From positions 22,483,233-22,547,232 of the forward strand of contig OW285188.1 in the NCBI GenBank assembly GCA_935421135.1: a stretch of DNA of 64,000 nucleotides. Direction: 5' to 3'. This document shows, piece after piece, positions 1-12,400 of the stretch (position 1 is its first letter; every line of letters starts with the position of its first letter). The notes below the pieces were generated by a model. That model ran no database searches and was not told the DNA's origin. It saw nothing but the letters and a program-made list of their open reading frames with translations. The stretch is from Bugulina stolonifera. Its lineage: Eukaryota > Bryozoa > Gymnolaemata > Cheilostomatida > Bugulidae. The position numbers were made by a program, and so were the translations under genes.

Positions 1-464
1 TCTCACAATATTTGTGGTTTTGAAGTGATCTGTTCCTTATGGACAATATTTTTATAATCTATTGAGGAGACAACTCCAAGCAATTTTGCAAGAACCATTA
101 CAAACGTTAACTCCCGATTGTATTTTAATGCTATCAGACTAGAGACTTTCGCCATCTGGTTGTAAGACGTAATTCAATCTCATAGAAAGTTTAGTTCATA
201 AAATAGAGGCCATGGGTTGTATGGGCTAAGCATAGTGCCAGTCCATTGTTGGCCTAGATTAATATCCAGCCAATATCGACAGCTTATCGTTGGTTTTTGT
301 CTAGACCAACAAATGGTGCACCATTTGGCTCTAGAATGCGACTCTGTCAGCCGGAAATGAACAAGTGAGCTTTGGTGTATGCATGACATAAGAGACTTGT
401 GCTAAAACAGTGAAGTAATTTTACCCTGTATAGTTTTTGAACAAACTTTCAAATTATATTGTAG
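1..464. other. No gene recognised; possible upstream intron or 5' flank of the helicase gene
   Basis: I see no convincing exon or RNA gene here. The frame of the first helicase exon is closed by an in-frame TAG at 431-433. A plausible splice acceptor (ATTATATTGTAG) lies just upstream of the first helicase exon. The gene may therefore begin at the ATG at 491 or continue from exons left of the window. Confidence 0.4.
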
Positions 465-490
465 AATGTATCAACATAATTTTATTAGAG

Positions 491-3400
491 ATGTCTCAAA
501 GATACCATGAAAGTCTGAGTGCTGTTGATATCTCTAGTATTACATGCCAGAGTGAGAGTAAGTATCCTACATACAGTGTATATGCATGCACATGTATTTG
601 CTCTTATTTGTTACTTTGATGTCATATATCACTTGTGGGCCATTCATTCCATGGGGGCTGATCAAATTTGCGTGCTGGCCCGACTCAGATTCTTTTGAAA
701 ATTTGCAGGTAGAAAGAGCACCCTTGAATTAATGGGAAACCACCAATTTTTTTTCTATTTGACCCCTGTGGTTCCGGCAGCAGCTCGTTGAAAAGTGGGA
801 AAATGTGGTGGGGACAACTCCAAATGGAGCTTTTAGAAATTCCTGAACATTCAAATTATTACTGTGGCCACCGTATGATACTTAGAGCTGTAATTTTTGT
901 TACGTAGATACTTTCATATACGTGCTTCAGTTTCATTACTCATTCAAGCTTGTATGGTCAACATATTGAGGGTCAGAGGTCACAGAAAACACGTCTCGGA
1001 GCAAGTTTGACCCAAATTCACCAAAAATCGACCAAATAAACACTGCTGGATTTGATGAAAAGAAGGTTGATATACAATAACTAAGGATTAGAGGTGCTCA
1101 ACACAAGGGTAAATGAATTTTTGAGAATAAAAAACACTTTCCAAAATAAACTATATGGCGACAGCGGCTCAAATTCAACATGGCCGTCGTCCGACTTGGC
1201 GTTTTGGGGCGTTATTCAAGACTAAATCTACTAAACTTAGTAGTGAAAATTAATGGTGAAAATGCTGCTATATATACAGTTCACACCTGTAGATTTCATT
1301 TCTGCAATAAAAACTTTGTCTTTTTGGGTCTGAAAGGCTGAATTCCCAGATCCAAATTTTACATACATTCGCTATAATATAGTGACTTCATCGCCATGCA
1401 GTTAATTGGCTATGGCCATAGAGGTCAGTCAAGACTTAATTTGAGGTACAATTTGGGACTTGGCTTGGTTGTACAACCTTATTTGTGAAGAAAAATGGGT
1501 AAAATCCTTTTTAATAGCACAAACATGCAGTTTTGGTAACTTTACCATGACTCGTCCTGTCACACGTTTGTTAAATGAGATACGATAGCTACATTGTAAG
1601 CTAAGCAGTATTTCAAGGTGTGACTTGTACCAAGTATTGCTCAGTGAAAAAGAAGGTGAAGAAAATGATGCTCCATGGAACTAAGGCTTCTTTAATCAGT
1701 GGGTGAGGCGGAGGGGTTAAAAGTTATTTAAACTAGCTAAAGACAAATTTTGGGGTCACCATTAGTTATCAAATTCTAATCAAATACTATAACTATAATA
1801 GCCACAGCCCACGAACAATAACTTTTGATAATTTGTGTATATATTTACATGTAGCTGACAATTAAACCAGTGTTTGCTAATTAGCTCCAGAAATATCTTT
1901 TTGGTCCTATATAAATGACCACAAGTAAGGTTAGTGGTGCGACATGCATCAACTTTTAATCAACAGAGTAATAAAAAATATGAATATGGTTTTGTGAGAC
2001 TTAGTTTTAGTTGTACCTAGCAAGTTGAAATTATATTACAGCTGTTCGTTTGTTTCCAAAGGTAATAATGCTTAATGTACTTGCTAGCATCACCTCACCA
2101 AATTTACCGTCCCTTATACTGACAACTTGATTTTCAGTCGAGATAGTTTTGACCCTTCACACGACAAAACGGCTTATCTGAAAAAAATTACGCTCAGTGA
2201 ATAAAAGAAGAGCAGATCTCACCTTTCTAAGTGCAGACAACCATATTGACCTGGCCATAATAATTGTTATACTATGGACTATGGAAATTCAATCTCTTCA
2301 AATAAACACTGAACAACACTTATACTTGACAAGGAACTATTCACATATTATGAACAAAAAGTATTTTTGAAGCTATTAGTAAAGACTGGTTTAATTGTAA
2401 GCAAAAAATAATATAAATCTGTCAAAAACTATTGTTTGTGGGCTGTGGCTATAATTTTGCATGTATATTTTTGATTAGAATCTGATAACTAATGGTGACC
2501 CCAAAATTTATCCCGAGCTAAAAACACTACCTCACCCACTGATTAAAGAAGCCTTAGTTCTATGGAGCTCCATCTTCTTCCCCTTCCTTTGCATTAAACA
2601 ATACTTGGTTAAGTCTGACATGGAAACGTTGCTTAGCTTAGCTATTCTGCCTCATTTAACAAACGTGTGAAAGAAGGAGTAATGGCAAAGTTAACAAAAC
2701 TGCAGGTTTGGGCTATTAAAACCCATTTTTCTTCACAAATAAGGTTGTACAACCAGGCCAAGTCCCAAATTGTACCTCAAATTAAGTCTTGACTGACCTC
2801 TATGGCCATAGCCAATTAACTGCATGGCGATGAAGTCACTATATTATAGCGAATGTATGCAAAATTTGAATCTGGGAATTCAGCCTTTTAGACCCAAAAA
2901 GACAAAGTTTTTATTGCAGAAATGGAATCTACAGGTGTGAATTGCATATATAGCAGCATTTTCACCATTAATTTTCACTACTAAGTTTAGTAGATTTAGT
3001 CTTGAATAACGCCCCAAAATGCCAACTCGGACGACGGTCATGTTGAATTTGAGCCGCTGTCGCCATATAGTTTATTTTGGAAAGTGTTTTTTATTCTCAA
3101 AAATTCATTTACCCTTGTGTTGAGCACCTCTAATCCTTAGTTATTGTATATCAACCTTCTTTTCATCAAATCCAGCAGTGTTTATTTGGTCGATTTTCGG
3201 TGAATTTGGGTCAAACTTGCTCCGAGAGGTGTTTTCTGTGACCTCTGACCCTCAATATGTTGACTATACAGGCTTGAATGGGTAATTAAACTGAAGCACA
3301 TATATGAAAGTATTTACGTAACAAAAATTACAGCTCTAAGTATCATACAGTGGCCACAGTGATAATTTAAATGTTCAGGAATTTCTAAAAGCTCCATTTG

Positions 3401-6400
3401 GAGTTGTCCCCACCACATTTCCCCACTTTTCAACGAGCTGCTGCCGGAACCACAGGGGTCATATAGAACAAAAATTGGTGGTTTCCCACTAATTCAAGGG
3501 TGCTCTTTCTACCTGCAAATTTTCAAAAGAATCTGAGTCGGGCCAGCACGCAAATTTGATCAGTCCCCATGGAATGGCCCTTGTATATTTGCAGATAATT
3601 CTGATTGGCTGATTACTTGCAGTATTGTAAATTTGGTAAACGTCTGGATTGTTCATCTTGAATACACATGTATTTGAATTGCTGTCTACTTGCAGGTGGT
3701 GTAGTGAAGCTATCTTCCAATACACCTGGTAATCCTGTATGTCAGCATGGAACCAGCTCTAAGCTAATTGAGGTAAAGAAAGAAGGACCTAATAAAGGCA
3801 GAATGTTCTATACGTGCAGCAATTTCAGAGGTGACCAGTGTAAGGTACATTATACTGATGTGTATATATAGGCATAGGTATATATAGTGCATAGGTACAT
3901 CATACTGATGTGTATGAGTAGTGTATGGTGTATTGTATAATGCAGTGCACCCAACTGCTTTTCTTCACAGCGTATTATGTACTTAGCTGTAATAGGTACA
4001 TGTAAATAGATTTTTGGTATGAATAATTCCCAATTTCACATTTTTGACTGAACTACTAGCAAACTAGCTGTCTCAAGTACGTAAGCTACAATGAAAGACA
4101 AATTAACTCTGAGATCATACATTGCAGTTCTTTGAGTGGGCTGACAAGTTGAAGTTATCTTCACATACTACTCAAACAAAACCAGCTGAGCTCCTTAAAC
4201 TCTCAAGTCCCCAGGCTCTAGAGACTTATCTTAAAGGCAAATCTATCCATTTCTACTCAAGTTGTATACTCAACAGAAGTTCTGAGGCTTTTACTGCTAA
4301 AGTGAGTAGAAACTTGGGCTATTATGTTTCCATGGTAACGGATGCTTATGCAAAAGTATGGGCCTCGGCAGTCCCTTTGCCTTCAGAAAATTAATCTATG
4401 CTTTGTTTCCTATTTTATATTACATACTTGCACCTGTGCACCTTCATCTATGTGAGTACATACCAGTATGCTGTTTACCCATTTCCAGAGGTGGGTAGCA
4501 CGTAATGATACAGCCCAGCATCAGTCTCTATATCTGAAACTGAATAGGAGAGAGAAAGCATCCATCTACACTAAAGGTAAATTTTTACAGACTAGCTGTT
4601 CAGTATTCAGTATAAATACGAGTATAGTTGGTGTATTGCACTATGTAACTAAGTGACTTATAGGTAATATATTGTATAACCAGGTGACTTTTGGGTGATG
4701 CATTGTATATTGTATAACCAGGTGACTTATGGGTAATGCATTGTATATTGTATAACCAGGTGACTTATGGGTAATGCATTGTATATTGTATAACCAGGTG
4801 ACGACTTATGGGTAATGCATTGTATATTGTATAACCAGGTGACTTATGGGTAATGTATTGTATAACAGGTGACTTATGGGTAATATCGCAGAACATGAAG
4901 TTCGATCTCAGTGGTAACACATTTATAGCTAAGAGTGTGTTCTATGGACCCAATTCTGCCAACGAGTTGGAGATCTCAGCTATGGCTGGGTAGGTAATGC
5001 TAATGCAACTGCAATGTATATTGTATTTATCTTGCTTTGTGTGATGAATAGAAACTTTTTGGAGCGTTAACATAAGTTCGTTGTCTCTCTTTCCTTCGCT
5101 TGTCCAATGACCCTGCAATGTGAAACTGGTCATATAATCTGTTGGATACAAAACACTCTCTACACATGTGTTATATAGTTGTAAGCCTGTTATAGTTACA
5201 GCAGATGTAATTGGCCAGCTGGTACAGAGTGCTATGCCATACACGCTGCCAATGTCTCCACAGAGCTTGTATGTCTAACCAATCTGAGTGATCTCAATGC
5301 TAGAACAGTTCCCATACTACCTTGGCTTATCCATCCAAGGTCAGTACACAGTCTCCAATCGTGTAATATACATGTAAGGCAGAGGCGTATATTGCCATAC
5401 ACGACCCACGACTTTCCGTGGGTTGGAAAAAAGTCGTGTGTTAATACAAAATGGTCGTGGGTAGAAAAAAAATTAAAAAATAATTAAATAAATATCAACC
5501 TTAGATTATTGTTTATTTGTCACCACTAGCGCCGCCGTTAGCTGAAAATTTACCGTGCCTTACGTCAACAAGAGCGATATTTTTACAAAGCTGCTGTAAA
5601 TGTCGGAGGTTTTATGTCGCACACTACTGTTAGAGTGGCGCTAAGCAGGTGTGCCGGATATTCCGTCATATCTCTATGACTACCGCAAAGTCTTTTTATT
5701 GCAGCGTGTACAAACGTAAACCATGTCTGGTACCAAAAGAAGTTTTTCTATTGTGGATGCTTTTGCTAAAGTGTCCAAAAGGTAATTTATTGGATAATGC
5801 TCACGTTGTTATTGCCATTGCCCATGTACGCAAAAGTTTTCTACCAATATGAAATCTGAATTATTGGACTAAACTTTTTTTCAATTAATTTCAATTAATA
5901 ATATAATTGGAGAAAGGTTTAGTCCAATGATTCATTATGGCTTGATTTGATTATGGTTTGGTTAATAATTTAGTATTTATACTTATACTAATTTTAAATT
6001 TAATGATTTATTTTACATTTACATTTTTTACATTTATTGGGGTTTTCTAAAAATTTGCATTTGTAGTTGACGTAAGGCACGGTAAATTTTCTCTTTGTTT
6101 ATTTATTTATTTATTTTCTACTATAAGTTGTATATAAATAATAAAATAGATATTTATTTGTGGTCAACAAGTTACCTTTAGAAAATATTATCTGTAAACT
6201 TTTAGCAAACCTCAATAAATGTAAAAAATGTGAATGTAAAATTAATTGTTAAAATTTAAAATTGGTTAAAATATCAAATTATTAACCATAACAATATAAT
6301 AATAATTATTATAAATTATTCAACATACATAATCATCATGCATTTTGGATATTTTATGATAATTATTAATTATAATTTAATATTACATGTAGCAATACTA

Positions 6401-9400
6401 CTAAGTGTAAAATTTGATTGCAGCTGTATCTATAAATGAGGATAAGTTTTATTTTATTTACTATGCTCAATTGATTGAAGTAAAGATATAAAATTAAATA
6501 TCATGTAGGAATATCTTTCTGCGTGTCTATACCTGTGTATATACTATATTTCTGCAGAAAACAAACTGGTAAGCAAACCTGTAAATTTCTATTACTAGAA
6601 AGAATGGCTAAAGTTACATTTTACTATTAAACTACTATTAAATGCATCGGTGTCGAAGGGTACAAAAAGCTCAAGTAGTTGTCTGTTATAATTAATGTGC
6701 ATGTGTTAGACAAAAAGTATATTTACCTAAAAACTATCTATCGCTTTGAGTATTCTGACTATCACTTCTTTCTGCATGCTGTCAAAATAATGGAATAGGC
6801 ATGAAAAAGTAGCCTGTATTAACAGTATCACTGTGATTATTACCTAGATTCACTAATTTTACTGGCTTGATTAAACATGATGATCGTTAACATTTTACAG
6901 AAACTGTATGTATTTCATCCGAAGATGATGAGCCAGATAAAGCAAGCCCTAGTCCCTCATTCACAACAGCATCTTGCAGTTCAACCTGCAACTTGACTAC
7001 AAAAAAGTCATCTGAATCTGAAATCGATGCAGGTAATTTTATTTTAATTGTCTAAATGCTATCAAAGTGTAGTGACTTGTAGTGTCACTCTATTTAGATC
7101 CAAATGGAGGTTCTTGTTAAAATTTTAGTTCATCTGATACTGGTTCTATTTGATGTTGCTTACATGTAATTCGATACTTTCTCTATTTAGGCATAGATTC
7201 ACCATCTCTATACGAAGAGTTACTGGAATTAGGATTTCCTTGTGCTAGCATATCAGATACTCGACGCAACAGACTACTGTCAACACCACCCAAAAATAAC
7301 ACTAAGTTGTTAATCGAGAAGGTTGGAACTAAGACTATTAAACTCAACCCTAGCAAACTTGAAAAGTATAGCGCATGGCTCACCATTGGAGATCAAGGTG
7401 GTGTCTGTAAAGTTTGTAAGTTATTTATTAACTTCTCTCTCATACCTAAAAAACCTGGAAAGTTCCTCTCTAAGCCATGGACATCATACAGCCGACTCAA
7501 AGATCTAGATGAACACCAGAACACCAACTATCATGCAGATGCATTCATCTCATCCTCCGGATTTAGATCTACTTTGGTAGATGGCACACAGCTCCCCATC
7601 ACTTCTCAGGTCAGTAATCAACAGCAGAAAGATTTACTTTTACGAAAGAAAAGGCTGAATTCGGTACTGCGGGCATTGATTTACAATGCAAGACAGGGCT
7701 GTGCGTTAAGAGGTCACAGGAATGAGGGCATACCGTTCAGGGACCCATCTGAATATCGATCTGATGTGGTTTTGGGTGACATCAATCGTGGGAACTTTTT
7801 ACAATCACTAGAATTCCGCAGACAAGCTGGAGATGGGAATGTTGACAATATATGTAGCAAAAAAGCGATGTATACCTCTCCGGCAATTCAAAATGAGCTA
7901 CTTCTTCGAACAGCAAATCATATTACAAGGAAAGTAGTTGGAGACATAATGGGATCGCAATTCTATTCTATTATAGCTGATGAAACTCGAGACGTTAGCA
8001 ACACTGAACAACTCTGCATCGCATTGCGCTACTTTGACTCTAACACTCTACAGCCAGAGGAGAAGTTTCTATCGTTTGTTCCTCTGGACTCTTTAAGGGG
8101 TGGGTACACTTAACTTTTAGTAATTAGGTGTTAGTTATTAGCAGCACTCCTAATAACTAAAAAATGCAGTTTGATGTAGAGCATGTGCCCACAGTTCCAA
8201 ATTAATACTTTGGTCTATCTGAGGATGTTTATGTAGGTAGAAAGTTAGACAATATAAAGTAGTGTACTGAATAATGCATTGCAGATGGTTTTTTCCTGGT
8301 ATTTTGATAGCAGTGTTGTTGTTGTCATCAGTGGAAAATTTTCTTTTCTCCTGACGATACCAGGACTGTTATCCAAATATTATTGATTTTTTTATAGGAG
8401 AAGCACTTGCTAAGGAAATTGTCAGCACACTGAACCATTGGGGGATACCTATTGAAAACTGTGTTGGACAGGCATATGATGGGGCCTCGAACATGTCAGG
8501 CAAAACTTCTGGTACAGCCACGCTCATAACTCAACAGAACCCTCGTGCTATTTATACCCACTGTAAAGCTCATTTGTTGAATTTGGCTTTAGTGAAAAGT
8601 TGCTCCAGCATTCAAGAAATCAGTAAGTAGCAGTTTCCAAGTGCGGAGTATTCTCAATGAAATGCTTATTCATACATGAATCATCTGCTTATGCTATCAA
8701 CAGCTATAACAATCGTGTTTTCATTTACAGATAACATGATGAGCGTGCAAAAAGAACTGTTCTTTTTTTAATGATTCCCCAAAGCGCCAAAAGAAGCTAA
8801 CGGAAGTGATCAAAGCAAGTGATGATGTTAAAGCCCCACAGAAAACAAAGCTATGCTCTATGTCTCAAACGAGATGGGTTGAAAGGTAAATATATTGCAT
8901 GTCAGCCTCATTTCATGATATGGGTATCATAGTCACAAGCAGTGTGAATAAAGAAAGTGGAACTTAAGTAGGTTTATTATTATGCAATGTAGATATACAG
9001 CCTTGGAGACCACAGTGACTCTGCTACCATATATTGGTGAAGCACTTCAGGGAATGTTGGATGATCGGGATTTCCAGTGTGATTGGAGCAGATGTTCTCA
9101 CATGTGCCGGGCGATAATGTCGTTCTCATTTATTTACTCCCTTTATATCTGCTGTCAGGTGTTGGATGCTACTAAAATGCTATGCACTAAGCTGCAAGGT
9201 AAGTTAGACATCAAAACATGATAGTAAGTTTGTGAGCATGCAACATGTGCTTTTACGTGCAACATTGCATGTGGTAATACCATTTCTATTACTCAAGGTA
9301 CAGTTTTTTTTATAAATTTGATAGCATGAAGCACAGGAAAAGATTTAATAAGTTTCATGAAATGAATACTGTCAAGCGAATACTTATTTTTTACAAGATG

Positions 9401-12400
9401 TGGACCACTCATTTCAAAAATGAATTGCTTAGTTTCTCTAGTATAGTGTAGCCCTTGGTCACAGTTTATATTTTTTCTATAATATTTTTGTTGCAGGAAA
9501 AAGTTTAGATATAGCCGCAGCTGGAAACCTCATATCTGGTACTAGACAACGATTGGCATCTTTTAGAGATGAGGTAAAGACATTTGAAGGCGATTGGTAT
9601 GGATGTGCTGTCAAACTTGCTGAACAACTAAACGTAGCACCATCTATACCAAGGCGATGTGGAAAGCAAGCCCACAGAAGCAACATACCTTCTACATCCC
9701 CCGAAGACTTCTTTGCCAGGTCCATTACCATTCCCTTTCTGGGTATGTAAATTTTGTACAGTATCACTTTGTGTATAAGTTCGTATCATGCTTTGGGGTC
9801 GTTAATAGAAGTTCTAAAATTATTTTGACATAGCTATACATGCGACATGAAAATGATGCTAATATAGTTCTCCACAGTTAACACATTCATGCAACTTATT
9901 GCATATACGCGTGTACTTTATGGGCCTATTTATTTGGGAAAGAACCTGGTTGTGGTGCAGCAATAGTGTAATCTGAATCTAAATTATTACTGTTACCATT
10001 TCAGATCTACTTATGGCGGGGTATGATAGGCGGTTTAACAATACCTCCATTCTATCTACTCTAAACATACTACCAGATGCCATCATATCTAGCAAATGGA
10101 AAGATGACATGGATGGATGGGTTGAAGAAGTGCAGAAGGGCTTCACCATTTACACTGAAATCCTGCCATCTGCGATAACTCTCAGAACTGAGCTCAAGTC
10201 ATGGAGAAATTACTGGTAAACTGTTTTCTGTTTTATCTGGTGTTGTCATGGTAATGTTAGTTAGACTTCACCTAAACAAGTCAAGTCTTCCCCAAACGAA
10301 AGAAGACTTCCTATCTCATAGAAGTGTATACCTAACTAAATGCCAAATATCAAACCATTTTATCAAGTAACCTAACTAAGATGATTAGGAACATTGAATA
10401 TTATTTGCAGCTTCATGAAGTTAGGAGATGGACACCAGTGCTGTGACATATCTACCTCCGTCAAGTGGGCATCTAGCGTTGGTTTGGACAATGTAACACA
10501 AATGCTAAAGATTGTCAGTTGTCATCCAATAACAAGTTGTGAAGCAGAGAGATCATTCTCAAAGTTGAAATTTCTCAAAAATGAATTGAGGAGTACAATG
10601 GGTCATGAAAGGTATGTTTGCATATTTATATATTTTAGCAGAATCACACTTGCTGTCTTCTGTAATGCTACATGCTCAGTGACTTCTGTCTGCACCATAT
10701 GAATTCTCATAATACGTCATGTTATTAGTTTTGAAATTCTAGATGAGTATTTATGTTCTCTACCCTCTAACGTAATTATTGTATTTTATTACACAGGTTG
10801 AATGCTCTGGCAACAATAATGATTCACCGAGACAAAGACGTTGAGTTAAACAAAATTATTGTACCGTTTTTGAGTGAGAGGGGGTACATGTAAAATACTT
10901 GTGTTTATGTTCGAGTTTTAACTAATATTTCATACACTATCTACATGGATGTCTACCTTTATATATTATGCAGCACTTGTATCATTACTTGGATTTTTCT
11001 TGCTTGCCAATAAATATGAATATTTACACACCGTACATACATACATGTACATGCATATATTATTGGTTTTGTGAATATTTTTAGATAAATAGGGTTCTTC
11101 AGATTCATTTGATGGCAAATGGATGGCATTGGATACCATAATCAACATTAAATTTATTGCCAAATTTAGTGCCAGATTGCTGGAGATGGACCTTATTGCG
11201 TCGTAATTCCGAAAAAATTTTCGAACCCGGGAGGGCGCTTCAGCGCCCCTCCCGGACCCTCCCCGCAGCGTGCTGCGCACGCATCGGGCGCTTCGCGCCC
11301 TCTACCTGTCATCCTACCCATTTGTAGGATAAGTTTGAAAGTAGTGGGTTGAATTTCAAGTAATATACGCCTCTGATGTAAGGTGTCGTAATATACATGT
11401 AAGATGTCGTAATATACATGTAAGGTGTTGTAATATACATGTAAGGTGTTGTAATATACATGTGCGGTGTCGTAATATACATGTTAGGTGTCGTAATATA
11501 CATGTAAGGTGTTGTAATATACATGTTAGGTGTCGTAATATACATGTAAGGTGTTGTAATATGCATGTTAGGTGTCGTAATATACATGTTAGGTGTCGTA
11601 ATATACATGTTAGGTGTCGTAATATACATGTAAGGTGTTGTAATATACATGTTAGGTGTCGTAATATACATGTTAGGTGTCGTACCATTCAATACTCATT
11701 CTCTTCAACAACATTGGTTATTACCGGCATTTCTACTGTCCCCCCCCCCAACTAATAGCACCAGATTATTCGAAAACCAGTTGTCGTGGCTAATGTGTAC
11801 ACGTATATCATATTAGTAGCTAATGTGTACATGTATGTCATAGTAGTAACTAATGTGTACACGTATATCATATTAGTAGCTAATGTGTACACGTATATCA
11901 TAGTAGTAGCTAATGTGTACATGTATGTCATATTAGTAGCTAATGTGTACACGTATATCATATTAGTAGCTAATGTGTACACGTATGTCATAGTAGTAGC
12001 TAATGTGTACATGTATATCATAGTAGTAGCTAATGTGTACACGTATATCATAGTAGTAGCTAATGTGTACATGTTTATCTTAGTGGTCCAGAGAGAACTA
12101 ATGGAAAATTTGAAGTACCTGCTCTGAACACTGCACGCAGTAGACTTCTCCTTCCAGGGCATACTATTGTAAGTTACATATACATGTATATGCAGTATGT
12201 ATGGTATATACGCGTAAGTACATGCGTAGTGCTTGTTGTTATATATGTGTGGTATATGAGTACATGTGCACTGCTTCTATATACGTGTACATGTAGTTAC
12301 TATTGTTTACTACAGTGTGTACTGTATTACCCAATGTCAACCAGCTGTCCGTATACTGTAAGTATATTAACTATACACTATAGGATGGACTAGCTACAGA

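Larger units (their letters stand above)
5380..11375 (+). mobile_element. hAT-superfamily DNA transposon, 5996 bp, with 8-bp target duplication
   Basis: The ends are CAGAGGCGTATATT (5380-5393) and its inverse AATATACGCCTCTG (11362-11375). They are flanked by a perfect 8-bp duplication ATGTAAGG at 5372-5379 and 11376-11383. An 8-bp duplication and a CAG-RGGCG-like end are hallmarks of hAT elements. The element carries a multi-exon transposase gene in the same orientation as the host helicase gene. It lies in the helicase intron between the exons at 5202-5339 and 12084-12168. Its 3' subterminal region has GC-rich hairpins unlike the AT-rich surroundings. Confidence 0.95.

Noticed and set aside
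4890..4895. AG at ATATCGCAG as the acceptor of the fifth helicase exon
   Set aside because: Joining there gives a stop after eight codons and loses the conserved DLWVIS; the AG at 4868 keeps the frame.
11309..11692. Open frames of 97-127 aa on both strands with 7-residue periodicity (ITTPNMY-like)
   Set aside because: The 21-bp minisatellite unit is a multiple of three, so every frame without a stop in one unit stays open; there is no start context, splice context or family match.
11752..12162. Open frames of 113-136 aa on both strands (VANVYTYII and YTLATTMIYV periodicities)
   Set aside because: Same artefact from the 30-bp minisatellite.
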